Shown one piece after another: positions 33,973 to 42,490 of a DNA stretch of 60,997 bases (position 1 is its first letter; each line of letters starts with the position of its first letter). The notes below the pieces were generated by a model. It was not told the DNA's origin. It worked only from the letters and a program-made list of their open reading frames with translations, and made no database searches. Both the position numbers and the translations under genes were made by a program. The stretch is from JACVCS01 sp038328575 (lineage in GTDB: Bacteria > Planctomycetota > Phycisphaerae > Phycisphaerales > UBA1924), in assembly GCA_038328575.1 (NCBI GenBank), contig JBBQMD010000010.1, forward strand, positions 1-60,997. The letters are read 5' to 3'.

Positions 33973-34602
33973 ATGGGCGAAGGCGTATCGAGACGTTCGT
34001 TTCTAAAGACCGCCGGCGCCTCGGCCGCCGTTGCATCGCTTTCACATGCTGGCGGCGCTGCGCTCGGCGCGCCGGAGGGCGCGCCGCCGGACGCGACGCC
34101 GGCCTTGGGCCCGGACCCGGTCGATGTCACGCTGTCGGTCAACGGCAAGCCGATGAAGCTGCGCCTCGACCCCGCGACGACGCTGCTCTCGGCATTGCGG
34201 ATGCAGTGCGATCTGACCGGCGCTAAAGAAGCCTGCGATCGCGCAAGCTGCGGCGCGTGCAGCGTGATCGTGGACGGGCGATTGATCGCCTCGTGCATGA
34301 TGCTGGCGCTCGACGCGCAGGACGCCAAGATCACGACGGTCGAGGGCCTTGCCAATGGCGACGCGCTGGACCCGCTGCAAACCGCGTTCGTGAAGCACGA
34401 CGCCCTTCAATGCGGCTTCTGCACGCCGGGTCTGGTGGTCGCGTGCCGCGTGCTGCTTGACAACAACCCCAAGCCGACGTTGGCGCAGGTCAAGTCGGGC
34501 CTCTCGGGCAACATCTGTCGCTGCGGCACGTACACCAACATCTTTAATGCTGTGCTCGAAGCCTCCGGGCAGTCGCCGATCGCCGACAGCGCACCCGTCT
34601 GA
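33973..34602 (+). CDS. 2Fe-2S subunit of a Tat-exported molybdenum hydroxylase (PaoA/YagT type)
   Basis: 209 residues. A twin-arginine signal (SRRSFLKTAGASAAVASL, R7 R8) indicates folded export. The mature part has the two [2Fe-2S] sites of xanthine-dehydrogenase small subunits: a plant-type ferredoxin set (CDLTGAKEACDRASCGAC then SC) and the helical-bundle set (CGFCTPG and CRCG). It hands electrons from the Moco subunit to the FAD subunit. It is the first gene of a plus-strand run in which the order is small, large, FAD subunit (paoA-paoC-paoB-like). The complex would be periplasmic by hitch-hiking on this signal. Confidence 0.95.
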   Translation: MGEGVSRRSFLKTAGASAAVASLSHAGGAALGAPEGAPPDATPALGPDPVDVTLSVNGKPMKLRLDPATTLLSALRMQCDLTGAKEACDRASCGACSVIVDGRLIASCMMLALDAQDAKITTVEGLANGDALDPLQTAFVKHDALQCGFCTPGLVVACRVLLDNNPKPTLAQVKSGLSGNICRCGTYTNIFNAVLEASGQSPIADSAPV

Positions 34603-34684
34603 TTGAGCCTCGCGCCCGACGCCCGCCCTTCTCGCCCGCTGCGTTCACGCTCATCGATCGACTCAGGCAAGCCAGGACCACACC

Positions 34685-36841
34685 ATGACCGCTCCGCAAG
34701 CTGATGTCTCTTCAATGCCGACGACCAACCGGCCGATGAACGCGGGCATGTCCGTTGCCGACGACGCGTCACGCCTGGACGCGATCGCCAAGGTCACCGG
34801 CGCCGCGCGCTACGGGCGCGACAAGTATCTGCCGGGCGTTGTCTTCGCGTCGTTCATCCGCTGCCCTTGGGGCAAGGCGGAGCTGATGAGCGACAGCCGG
34901 GCAGAGGTCGAGAAACTGCCGGGCGTGCTCGAAGTCTCGATCACCCGCAAAGAGGCGAACTACCACGGGCGCGATGTCGGCTACATCTGTGCCGACTCGC
35001 CGCTGGCGCTGCATCGCGCCATGCAGGCCCTGCGACCGGTCTGGAAACGCTCGACCGAGATTAAGACCTTGATCGAAGACGACGCTGGCGATCCGCCTGC
35101 CCCCGATGGCGACGCGAAGAAGCTGCTCGACGCCGCGGCGTACAAGCTCGACGCGACGTACACCACCGCCTGTCAGACTCACTCGTCTCTCGAATCCCAC
35201 GGCTGCGTTGCCGATCATCAGGGCGAATCCGCCACCGTCTGGGCCTCCACCCAAGGCACCTTCGGCTTCCGCGATGGCCTGGGCGAAGCGCTCAAACTCG
35301 ACAACGGGCAGATTGAGGTCAAGTGCGAGTACATCGGCGGCGGCTTCGGCTCCAAGCTCGGCGGCCCGGGCAAAGAAGGGCTGCTCGCCGCGCGTCTCTC
35401 GCAGAAACTCCGGAAGCCCGTCTACGTCTTCTGCGACCGGCGCGAAGAACACCTGGACACCGGCAACCGCCCCTCCAGCCGCACGCTCGCCCGCATCGCC
35501 ATTCAACGCGACGGTGGCATCGCTGGCGGTCAAATTCAGACCTACGGCGGTATCGGCGTCGGGCGCGGCGGCGGCGGCTGCCGAGTTCCGTCCGGTCGCT
35601 ACAAACTCGGTGAGCTCAGCACCGCGCACAAAGACGTGAACTTCAACGCCGGCGGCCCGCGCGCCATGCGCGCCCCCGGCCATCCGCAGGGCTCCTTCGC
35701 TGAAGAACTGATGCTCGACGAGGTCGCGTTTCTCGCCAAGGTCGATCCGCTGGACCTCCGAATGCGTCTTGCCTCCAGCGTCCTGCAGGAGCAGATGCGC
35801 CTGGGTGCCAAGCTCATCGGCTGGGAAAAGCGCGAGCTGACCGGGTCGCAGCGATCCGTCATCCGCACCGGCTACGGCATGGGCACCTGCTCCTGGGGCT
35901 CTGCCAACTCGCTCGCCGAGGCCGAGGTCATCATCAATCGCGATGGCTCGGTCGAAGCCCGCTCCGGCGCGCAGGACATCGGCACCGGCTTCCGCACGAT
36001 CATGGCCATCGCCGCCGCCGAAGCGATCGGCGTCCCCATTGGCATGGTCCGCTGCAGCGTCGGCAGCAGCCGACTACCCAACGGCCCTGGCTCCGGCGGA
36101 AGTGTCACGTCGCCGATCATGGCGCCGACGATGCGCATGGCCGCGGAGGACGCGCGCGAGAAGCTCCTGGCGGTCGTCGCCGCGAACAAGAAGATCGACC
36201 TCGCCACGCTCCGCATTGACAATGGCGAGATCCTCGCTGATGCCAAGCCCCTGATGAGCTTCAAGGACGCCTGCGCCCTGCTTCCCGCTGACGCGATCAC
36301 CGGGCGCAATGCGGGGCGCAAGCGCGGCGAGGAACGCGGGCACAGCAACGGCGCCCAGTTCGTCAAATGCACCGTCGACACCGAGACCGGCGTCATCCGC
36401 GTGCAACACGTCATCGCCATCCAATCCTGCGGCAAGGTGCTGTGCCGCAAGACCTCAGAGAGTCAGATCATCGGCGGCGTCATTCAGGGCCTGAGCTTCG
36501 GACTCTTTGAAGACCGCCTGCTGGACCGCGTCACCGGCGCGATGGTCAACCCGAACCTCGAGTGGTACCGAGTCCTCGGCTCAAGCGACATGCCGCACAT
36601 CGAGCCCATCCTCTGGAGCAAGGGCCAGACCAAGGTCTGTGCGCTGGGAGAGCCGCCGGTGATCCCCACCGCCGGCGCGCTGGCCGCCGCGGTCTTCAAT
36701 GCCATCGGCGTGCCCGTTCGCTCCACGCCGCTCTCGCCTGGCAAGGTTCTCGCGGCCATCGCCAGCGCCGCCCGTCCACCCGTGGTCAATCCGCCGCCTG
36801 ACGGCAAACCTGCAAACCAGAAGCCCGGAGGTGGCGCTTGA
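34685..36841 (+). CDS. Molybdopterin-binding subunit of a xanthine dehydrogenase/aldehyde oxidase-family enzyme
   Basis: 718 residues, the size of PaoC/YagR-like large subunits. Hallmarks are SRLDAIAKVTGAARYGRDKY at the N-terminus, QTHSSLESHGCVADH, EYIGGGFGSKLGGPGKEG, RAPGHPQGSFAEELMLDEVA, GAQDIGTGF, and the catalytic glutamate motif ALGEPPVIPTAGALAAAV near the C-terminus. It hydroxylates aldehydes or N-heterocycles at a Moco centre; the substrate is not clear from sequence. No signal peptide is seen, so it is probably exported with the Tat subunit upstream. The stop overlaps the TTG start of the FAD subunit. MoaA and a MOSC protein are encoded next to it in the opposite direction. Confidence 0.95.
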   Translation: MTAPQADVSSMPTTNRPMNAGMSVADDASRLDAIAKVTGAARYGRDKYLPGVVFASFIRCPWGKAELMSDSRAEVEKLPGVLEVSITRKEANYHGRDVGYICADSPLALHRAMQALRPVWKRSTEIKTLIEDDAGDPPAPDGDAKKLLDAAAYKLDATYTTACQTHSSLESHGCVADHQGESATVWASTQGTFGFRDGLGEALKLDNGQIEVKCEYIGGGFGSKLGGPGKEGLLAARLSQKLRKPVYVFCDRREEHLDTGNRPSSRTLARIAIQRDGGIAGGQIQTYGGIGVGRGGGGCRVPSGRYKLGELSTAHKDVNFNAGGPRAMRAPGHPQGSFAEELMLDEVAFLAKVDPLDLRMRLASSVLQEQMRLGAKLIGWEKRELTGSQRSVIRTGYGMGTCSWGSANSLAEAEVIINRDGSVEARSGAQDIGTGFRTIMAIAAAEAIGVPIGMVRCSVGSSRLPNGPGSGGSVTSPIMAPTMRMAAEDAREKLLAVVAANKKIDLATLRIDNGEILADAKPLMSFKDACALLPADAITGRNAGRKRGEERGHSNGAQFVKCTVDTETGVIRVQHVIAIQSCGKVLCRKTSESQIIGGVIQGLSFGLFEDRLLDRVTGAMVNPNLEWYRVLGSSDMPHIEPILWSKGQTKVCALGEPPVIPTAGALAAAVFNAIGVPVRSTPLSPGKVLAAIASAARPPVVNPPPDGKPANQKPGGGA

Positions 36842-37902
36842 ACCGTTTCACGCTGGTGAGACCGAAGTCGTACGCTGACGCCGCGGGCATGTTGACCGCC
36901 AAGACCTATTCGCTGCCGGTGCTCAAGGCCGGCGGGCTGGATGTGCTTGACCACATGAAAGAGGGCCTGTGGTCGCCCGATGCGCTGGTCGATGTCAAGC
37001 GCCTCATGCCGCCGGACCAACGCGAGCCGATCGCCAGCGTCGCCGCCGATGCGAGCGCGGGAAGCAACGGAAAGACATCGGCCACGTCAGACGCCAGGCG
37101 CGTTCGCCTCGCGGCGTCCTTGATCCTCGCCGATGTCGTCGCCAGCCCGCTGGTGACGCAGTCGTCGCCTGTGGTGGCGCAGGCGCTGAAATCCGCGGCG
37201 ACGCCGCAGGTCCGCAACGTCGCGACCGTCGCGGGCAATCTGCTCCAGCGCCCGCGCTGCTGGTACTACCGCCAGCAGCAGTTTGACTGCTTGAAAAAGG
37301 GCGGCTCGCAGTGCTTCGCGGTCGACGGCGAGAACGCGTACCACGCGATCTTCGGCCCCGGCCCGTGCCACATCGTCCACCCGTCAAACCTCGCGCCCGC
37401 GCTGATGGTCTGCGACGGGCGTGTACACCTCGTCGGCGGAAAGCGCGAGAGCCTCCCGCTCTCGGAACTCTTTCACATGCCCGACAAGGGCGTGCTCACG
37501 GAGCATGTGCTGGAGATCGGCGAGGTCGTGACGCACGTCTCCTTCGCGCCGCGCCCGGTCAGCGGGTTTTACTCAGTCAAGCACAAGCAGAGCTTCGATT
37601 GGCCGCTGGTCTTCGCGTGCGTCTCGCTGCAGATGGACGGCGCCAAGATCGGTTCTGCGACGGTGTGTGCGGGCGCTGTCGCGCCGGTGCCGTGGATGCT
37701 GCCGAACGTCGCCGCGGCCCTTGTCGGCGTCTCGCCCGATGACGACGCGGCCCTGACCGGCGCGTGCGCAAAGGCCGGCGAAGGCGCTCGCCCGATGCGT
37801 GATAATGGCTACAAGGTCCAGCTTCTGGGCGTCGCGGTCAAACGTGCGATCCTCACGGCACTCAAGAAGCCCGTCCCGGGCCAGGAAGAGGGCGACTCAT
37901 GA
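36838..37902 (+). CDS. FAD-binding subunit of the molybdenum hydroxylase (PaoB/YagS type)
   Basis: 354 residues from a TTG start overlapping the previous stop (TTGA), with GGAGGTG 6-12 bases upstream. The FAD domain is of the CoxM/XdhB type: VRNVATVAGNLLQRPRCWYY, HPSNLAPALMVCDG and the C-terminal CO_deh_flav_C part. The insertion RCWYYRQQQFDCLKKGGSQC carries spaced cysteines, as in PaoB, where an additional [4Fe-4S] cluster sits between FAD and the small subunit. This makes the complex more like periplasmic aldehyde oxidoreductase than plain xanthine dehydrogenase. Its stop overlaps the next ATG. Confidence 0.92.
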   Translation: MNRFTLVRPKSYADAAGMLTAKTYSLPVLKAGGLDVLDHMKEGLWSPDALVDVKRLMPPDQREPIASVAADASAGSNGKTSATSDARRVRLAASLILADVVASPLVTQSSPVVAQALKSAATPQVRNVATVAGNLLQRPRCWYYRQQQFDCLKKGGSQCFAVDGENAYHAIFGPGPCHIVHPSNLAPALMVCDGRVHLVGGKRESLPLSELFHMPDKGVLTEHVLEIGEVVTHVSFAPRPVSGFYSVKHKQSFDWPLVFACVSLQMDGAKIGSATVCAGAVAPVPWMLPNVAAALVGVSPDDDAALTGACAKAGEGARPMRDNGYKVQLLGVAVKRAILTALKKPVPGQEEGDS

Positions 37903-38261
37903 GCACCCAGCCCATCGACCCGCTCGAAACCCCCGTGTCACCCGCCGCCGCCGCCGACGATACGTCGTGGGACATTTCTGGTGTCAAAACCAACGGCAAC
38001 CAGTTCGCGCGCCCGGTGCAACTCCAGCCGGCGTGCATGAACCTGCGGCACAAGCTCATGTATTGCGATGAGCGTCACGCCCGCCTGGGCGTGGTTGACG
38101 CCACCAGCGACACACGCGTATTCCTCTGCGTGCGCACGGGCGATTCGCAAGGCCCCGACGACCAGCCCGTTCACCCGCAGGATTGCTGCGCTGCACGCAC
38201 TTGCTTCAAAGCGCCCCACGGGCTCATCTCTCCGGCGACCGATCCCGGCCAAACGGTCTGA
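37899..38261 (+). CDS. Small cysteine-rich hypothetical protein of the molybdenum hydroxylase operon
   Basis: 120 residues, translationally coupled to the FAD subunit (ATGA overlap). I do not recognise a family. It has six cysteines at spaced positions (QPACMN, MYCDE, FLCV, QDCCAARTCFK), a Pro-rich N-terminus, and no signal peptide or membrane segment. The cysteines could hold a metal or an iron-sulphur cluster. Operon context suggests a maturation factor or accessory subunit, which is inference only. Similar-sized unknowns are not routinely found in paoABC operons. Confidence 0.65.
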   Translation: MSTQPIDPLETPVSPAAAADDTSWDISGVKTNGNQFARPVQLQPACMNLRHKLMYCDERHARLGVVDATSDTRVFLCVRTGDSQGPDDQPVHPQDCCAARTCFKAPHGLISPATDPGQTV

Positions 38262-38288
38262 GCACGCCCTACCCAGCAATACTTGACC

Positions 38289-39986
38289 ATGCGTGAAGTC
38301 GCGACTGACGTCTGCATCATCGGCGGCGGCGTCGGCGGTGTCGCTGCGCTGCTGGCCTGCACCCGCGCCGGCGTTCGCTGCATCATCTCCGACCCCACCG
38401 CCTGGGTGGGCGGCCAGCTCACGTCGCAAGGCGTGCCCCCCGATGAAAACCAATGGGTCGAGTCTTTCGGCGCGACACGCACGTTTCAGGAGCTGCGTTC
38501 GCGCGTACGCCAAAGCGCGCTGGCTGACGGCGCCCGCGAACGCGCCGTCGAGCCATTCGGCGCTTTCAATCCCGGCGGCGGCTGGGTGAGTCGCTGCTGC
38601 GCTGAGCCGTCGCGCTGGCACCAACAGATCCTGAAGCTCATCAACGAGACGCACGCCCAAGCCCTTCCCGGCACAACGCCGACGATGCTGTTGTTTCAAG
38701 AGCCGATGGCCGCAGAGATTTCGGGCGACTCCATTCGCTCGGTCACGCTGCGCGACACGCGCTCGGGCGAGTGCGTCGTGGTCACGGCGCGGATCTTCCT
38801 GGACGCAACCGAGACCGGCGACCTGTTGCCCCTCACGGGCGCCGAGCACGCCATCGGCGCTGAGCATGCCGACGTGTACCAGGAACTGCACGGGCGGACC
38901 GACTTTCCCGCGTCTCAGCGACTTGATCCGCTGGACCAGCAGGCGTGCTCCTGGTGCTTCGCGCTGGAGCATCGCCCGGGCGAGGACCACACGATCGCTC
39001 GTCCCGAGTCGTTCGATTGGTGGAGGGCGTATTCGCCGGGCCTCGCCGGTGATGGCGCGAATCCGGGTGTGCCGATGTCTCCGCCTTGGACCGGCCCGCT
39101 GTTTTCCTGGACCGTCCCGAGCCACAACGAGGCCGGCCGGCGCGAGTTTGCGATGGCGCCATGGCCCGACGAGCCCGCGAAGGACCAGCTTGAGATGTGG
39201 CGCTACCGGCGCATCGTCGACGCCTCTATCTGGCCACCCAAATCTCCTCACCCCGACGTCACCGTCATCAACATGGTGCAGATGGACTACTGGCAGCGCC
39301 CGCTCCTGGGCGTCGAGCCCGCGCAGCGCGATCATGCCCTGCGCGAAGCTCGCCAGCAGAGTCTGGCGTGGCTGTACTGGATGCAGACCGAGGCCCCGCG
39401 ACACGACAGCGCATCGCGCCTTGGATACCCCGGCCTCAAGCTCCGTCCCGACGAACTCGGCTCAGCCGATGGCTTCGCTCAGCACGTCTATATCCGCGAG
39501 CCGCGCCGTCTGATCGCGCGCGTCATGATGACCGAGGGGCACATCGGCACCCAGCTGCGCGCCCTCGCTGGCCACACCCAAGACGCCAACTGGTCTGCCA
39601 CTCCCCACGGCAGCGCCCACGCCTTCCCCGACTCCATCGCCATCGGCCACTACCCGATCGACCTTCACCCAAGCTGCGCCGGGCGAAACAACCTCTACCT
39701 CCCCTGCGCGCCGTACCAAGTGCCGATGGGCGCGCTGATCCCCGTGCGACTGACAAACATCCTCAGCGCCGGCAAGTCACTGGGGGTCTCGCACATCGTC
39801 AACGCGACCACGCGCATGCACCACAGTGAGTGGGCCATCGGCGAGGCCGCGGGGACACTGGCCGCGATCTGCACGCAGACCAACTCCACGCCCCACGCCA
39901 TCCACGGCGCGCCTGCGCAGCTCGCGCAGGTCCGCGACGCCTTGACCGCGGGCGGCGCACCGATCCAGTGGCCGTGGGATCGCTGA
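38289..39986 (+). CDS. FAD-dependent oxidoreductase
   Basis: 565 residues. The N-terminal Rossmann fold has the dinucleotide motif VCIIGGGVGGVAALLACTRA and AWVGGQLTSQGVPP, the pattern of the FAD-dependent oxidoreductase family PF12831-like (WVGGQLTSQ region). The C-terminal part returns to FAD with ILSAGKSLGVSHIVNATTRM then EAAGTLAAI. ATG 38289 is used; a TTG six bases upstream is possible. It lies 27 bases after the Cys-rich gene and is probably the last gene of the operon. No substrate is suggested by the sequence. Confidence 0.85.
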   Translation: MREVATDVCIIGGGVGGVAALLACTRAGVRCIISDPTAWVGGQLTSQGVPPDENQWVESFGATRTFQELRSRVRQSALADGARERAVEPFGAFNPGGGWVSRCCAEPSRWHQQILKLINETHAQALPGTTPTMLLFQEPMAAEISGDSIRSVTLRDTRSGECVVVTARIFLDATETGDLLPLTGAEHAIGAEHADVYQELHGRTDFPASQRLDPLDQQACSWCFALEHRPGEDHTIARPESFDWWRAYSPGLAGDGANPGVPMSPPWTGPLFSWTVPSHNEAGRREFAMAPWPDEPAKDQLEMWRYRRIVDASIWPPKSPHPDVTVINMVQMDYWQRPLLGVEPAQRDHALREARQQSLAWLYWMQTEAPRHDSASRLGYPGLKLRPDELGSADGFAQHVYIREPRRLIARVMMTEGHIGTQLRALAGHTQDANWSATPHGSAHAFPDSIAIGHYPIDLHPSCAGRNNLYLPCAPYQVPMGALIPVRLTNILSAGKSLGVSHIVNATTRMHHSEWAIGEAAGTLAAICTQTNSTPHAIHGAPAQLAQVRDALTAGGAPIQWPWDR

Positions 39987-40067
39987 GCGGGCGCGGCGGG
40001 GGCGAGTCGATTGCTCTCGCCCGGGATCCCTCGTGTTTCAACGCTCATCGCTCAATCCTCATCGCCT

Positions 40068-40104
40068 GCAAACAAAGAAACGCGGGCTCATCGCGAGCCC
40101 GCGT
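40068..40104 (-). terminator. Intrinsic terminator after rpsF
   Basis: A 10-base-pair perfect stem (ACGCGGGCTC at 40080-40089 with GAGCCCGCGT at 40095-40104, loop ATCGC) is followed on the minus strand by TTTCTTTGTTTG. It lies about 40 bases past the rpsF stop, closing the glmU-prs-rplY-pth-rpsF run. Confidence 0.85.
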
Positions 40105-40140
40105 CGTTGATCGAGCAGAGATTTCGAGCCCAGTGTCGGC

Positions 40141-40713
40141 TCAGCGAGCCGCGACAGCCGGAGCCGCCGCGACTGCCGGAGCTGACTGAGCAGCCGGAAC
40201 AGGCAGAGCAGCCGGAGCAGCCTGAGCAGACTGAGCGTTCGAGCTCGCGCCAGCGCTCATGGGTGCCGCGCCGCCCTGGCCTGCGGGAGCGCCCGCGGGA
40301 GCGCCGGCAGTCGTGCCGGGGGTCGTTCCGGCCTCGTTCGCCGCGGCCGCGCGCAGGTTGGCCTCGATCGTCAGATCGGCCTGACCCTCGGCGTTCACCA
40401 TTTCCTCGATCGTGAGGTGGTCGGCCCGCAGCAGGAGCTGACGGATCACCAGTTCCGAGAGGTTAAACGCGCGCTCGATCTCGCCGAGCTTGTCGGTGGA
40501 GACCGAGAAGAAGACCAGGATGTAGAGCCCGCGCTTCTGCTTCAGGATCGGGTAGGCCAGCGGGCGGTCGCCCCACTTCTTCATCGCGATGATCGTCGCG
40601 CCGTTCTTGGAAAGCACGTCCTTGATCAGATCAACGCCGGACTTCAGGTCCGCCGAGACCGACTGCGGGAAGAGGAACATCGCTTCGTAGTTGCAAACCG
40701 GGACTTGACGCAT
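40141..40713 (-). CDS. rpsF: 30S ribosomal protein S6
   Basis: 190 residues. Residues 1-100 are ribosomal S6: YEAMFLFPQS, IAMKKWGDRPLAYPI, KRGLYILVFF. The last 70 residues are a low-complexity Ala/Pro/Gly tail (ending APAVAAAPAVAAR), not seen in E. coli S6, which has glutamates there. Start at ATG 40711-40713; a Met at residue 12 is a poor alternative because the strand before it is conserved. The usual partners rpsR and rplI are absent; instead it follows pth, as in the glmU-prs-rplY-pth-rpsF order of some bacteria. Confidence 0.95.
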   Translation of the reverse strand: MRQVPVCNYEAMFLFPQSVSADLKSGVDLIKDVLSKNGATIIAMKKWGDRPLAYPILKQKRGLYILVFFSVSTDKLGEIERAFNLSELVIRQLLLRADHLTIEEMVNAEGQADLTIEANLRAAAANEAGTTPGTTAGAPAGAPAGQGGAAPMSAGASSNAQSAQAAPAALPVPAAQSAPAVAAAPAVAAR

Positions 40714-40772
40714 GGGAGACCTCGTGTGATGGTGGCAAACTCAGTGAGTAATAAATACGTGTGGGGGCAGTG

Positions 40773-41531
40773 TCATCGCCCTGAACGCCCGCCCGGAGCG
40801 ATGTCAGGGGTGGATGATGTTGAAGTGGGGGGTAGGGTCAAACCCGCGGGACTCGAAGCACTTTGACCAAAGCCCTGAGAAGACGAAATCCGCGTGCCCT
40901 CGCTCGCAGACGCCGTCGCCTTCGCCGCCGCTTTCGGCGCCGTCTCAACCTTGGTCTTCGGTTTGGTGTTGAAGCGGTTCATGGCAGCGCCGGCGCCCTC
41001 GCGGACGAAGCACTCGACCGCGTCGCAGACGCGATCCAGCGGCTCCGCCAGCTCGCGCATCTCAACGTCGGTGAACTTGCCCAGCACCCAGTTCGCCGGG
41101 TCGTCATAGCCAGCCGGCGGCGGGTCGATCCCGATCCGCAGACGCGCGTACGTCTGGCTGCTCAGCGCACGCTGAATGTCCATCAGCCCGTTGTGCCCGC
41201 CCGCGGAGCCCTCGCTCCGGATGCGGATCTGCCCCAGGGCCAGCGCGTAGTCGTCAACCAGCACCAGCAGATCGCTGGTGGGGTCGAGCTTGTAGAAGCC
41301 GATCGCCTCGCTCACCGACGCCCCCGAGCAGTTCATGAATCGCGTCGGCTTCAGCAGCACGCACCGATCACCCGCCATCGAGATCTCGGCGACCTCGCCG
41401 CCAAAGCGCTGCCGAACGCTCGCGCCGGTCTTGCTCCGGCGCAGCAGCGCATCCACGCCGAGAAACCCGGCGTTGTGACGCGTGCGTTCGTATTGGCTAC
41501 CCGGGTTGCCCAGGCCGACAATCAGCTTCAT
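40773..41531 (-). CDS. pth: Peptidyl-tRNA hydrolase
   Basis: 252 residues from MKLIVGLGNPG. It recycles tRNA from stalled peptidyl-tRNA. The catalytic histidine is H19 in RTRHNAGF. N9 in GNPG and the aspartate in VLVDDYALALGQI also match, and GSAGGHNGLMDI is a family signature. Residues ~195-252 are an Ala/Ser/Pro-rich tail beyond the typical ~190-residue enzyme. ATG 41531 is preferred over ATG 41546 (five extra residues). It is preceded by rplY and followed by rpsF. Confidence 0.94.
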   Translation of the reverse strand: MKLIVGLGNPGSQYERTRHNAGFLGVDALLRRSKTGASVRQRFGGEVAEISMAGDRCVLLKPTRFMNCSGASVSEAIGFYKLDPTSDLLVLVDDYALALGQIRIRSEGSAGGHNGLMDIQRALSSQTYARLRIGIDPPPAGYDDPANWVLGKFTDVEMRELAEPLDRVCDAVECFVREGAGAAMNRFNTKPKTKVETAPKAAAKATASASEGTRISSSQGFGQSASSPAGLTLPPTSTSSTPDIAPGGRSGR

Positions 41532-41681
41532 GTCTCGCTCGCTCACGAGGGTGCGCCCAGAGACGGTTCATCATCGCATCACGCGACACTCAACGGCTCT
41601 CGGCGCACCCCCGTGGTGCATTCCACAGGGGTGAAGGGGGTGGGGGGGTGAAGGGAAAGAGAACGAGTCGATCCGAAACGC

Positions 41682-42407
41682 TTACTTCTTCGGCGCGGCC
41701 TTTGCGTCCTTGGCCGGCGCTCCGCCCGCCGCTGGCTTCGCACCAGGCTTGCCATCCGCCGCGGCCTTCTCCGCCTTCTCCTTCTCGCCGATGACTTCCG
41801 GAACCACGCCGCCCGCGGCGACCGCCGCCGCTTCCGCGACGACTTCTTCCTTGGCCTCGACGATCTGCGCGATGATCGAGTGCGGGTCCGTCAGCAGCTT
41901 CATGTCCGCCGCCGGGAGCGGCACCTTGTCCGCCGTGATCAGGCCGTTCAGTTCCAGCCCCGAGATGTCGATCTGGATCGACTCGGGCAGGTCCGCAACG
42001 CGGCACTCGATCTCGATCTCGTTGGTCGGGTGCATCAGGATCGCGCCGGCCTGCTTCAGTCCCATCGCCTCGCCGCGCAGCTCAATGGGTACCTTGGTGC
42101 GCACGCGCTCATTCAGGTCTACGCGCGCAAAGTCCGCGTGGATGATCGAGTCGCCCAGGTAGTCAAACTGCACGTCCTTCAGCAGCATGACCTGGCCGGA
42201 CTCGCCCTCCATCTCCAGGCGGAAAACCTTCTCGCCACGCTCGATCAGCGTGATCGTCTCCTTCGCCTGGAAGCTGACCGCGACCGGCGGGCGGCCGTGA
42301 CCATAAATGACCGCGGGCAGGGCACCCTGTGCGCGCTCGCGCTGGGTGACACGCGAGCCCAGTCGCTCACGCTTGCTGGCCTTCAGAACGGGTGATTTCT
42401 CATGCAT
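41682..42407 (-). CDS. rplY: 50S ribosomal protein L25 (CTC family)
   Basis: 241 residues. The 5S-RNA-binding L25 domain at the N-terminus (RERLGSRVTQRERAQGALPA, VIYGHGRPP) is followed by the CTC beta domain (GAILMHPTNEIEIECRVADL, PESIQIDISGLELNGLITA) and a Lys/Ala-rich tail (KPAAGGAPAKDAKAAPKK). GAGGAG precedes the ATG. The terminator after prs lies just upstream, so it probably has its own promoter; a TTTACA box about 30 bases before the start may contribute. Confidence 0.95.
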   Translation of the reverse strand: MHEKSPVLKASKRERLGSRVTQRERAQGALPAVIYGHGRPPVAVSFQAKETITLIERGEKVFRLEMEGESGQVMLLKDVQFDYLGDSIIHADFARVDLNERVRTKVPIELRGEAMGLKQAGAILMHPTNEIEIECRVADLPESIQIDISGLELNGLITADKVPLPAADMKLLTDPHSIIAQIVEAKEEVVAEAAAVAAGGVVPEVIGEKEKAEKAAADGKPGAKPAAGGAPAKDAKAAPKK

Positions 42408-42454
42408 GCGATGCTCCTCAAATCAATGGTGTGTAAACCGGTGTGTGTTGCTCT

Positions 42455-42486
42455 GAAAATAAACACGCTCCGGGCCCGCGCCCGGA
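42455..42486 (-). terminator. Intrinsic terminator after prs
   Basis: A 7-base-pair stem (TCCGGGC at 42469-42475 with GCCCGGA at 42480-42486, loop CCGC) begins four bases beyond the prs stop and is followed on the minus strand by GCGTGTTTATTTTC. It separates prs from rplY. Confidence 0.75.
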
Positions 42487-42490
42487 CCGA

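Noticed and set aside
37938..39404. 488-residue minus-strand open frame
   Set aside because: Antisense of the FAD-dependent oxidoreductase and Cys-rich genes; Arg/Ala/Gly-rich.
39998..40022. GGGCGAG / CTCGCCC hairpin after the FAD oxidoreductase gene
   Set aside because: No T-run follows on the plus strand, so termination is unsupported.
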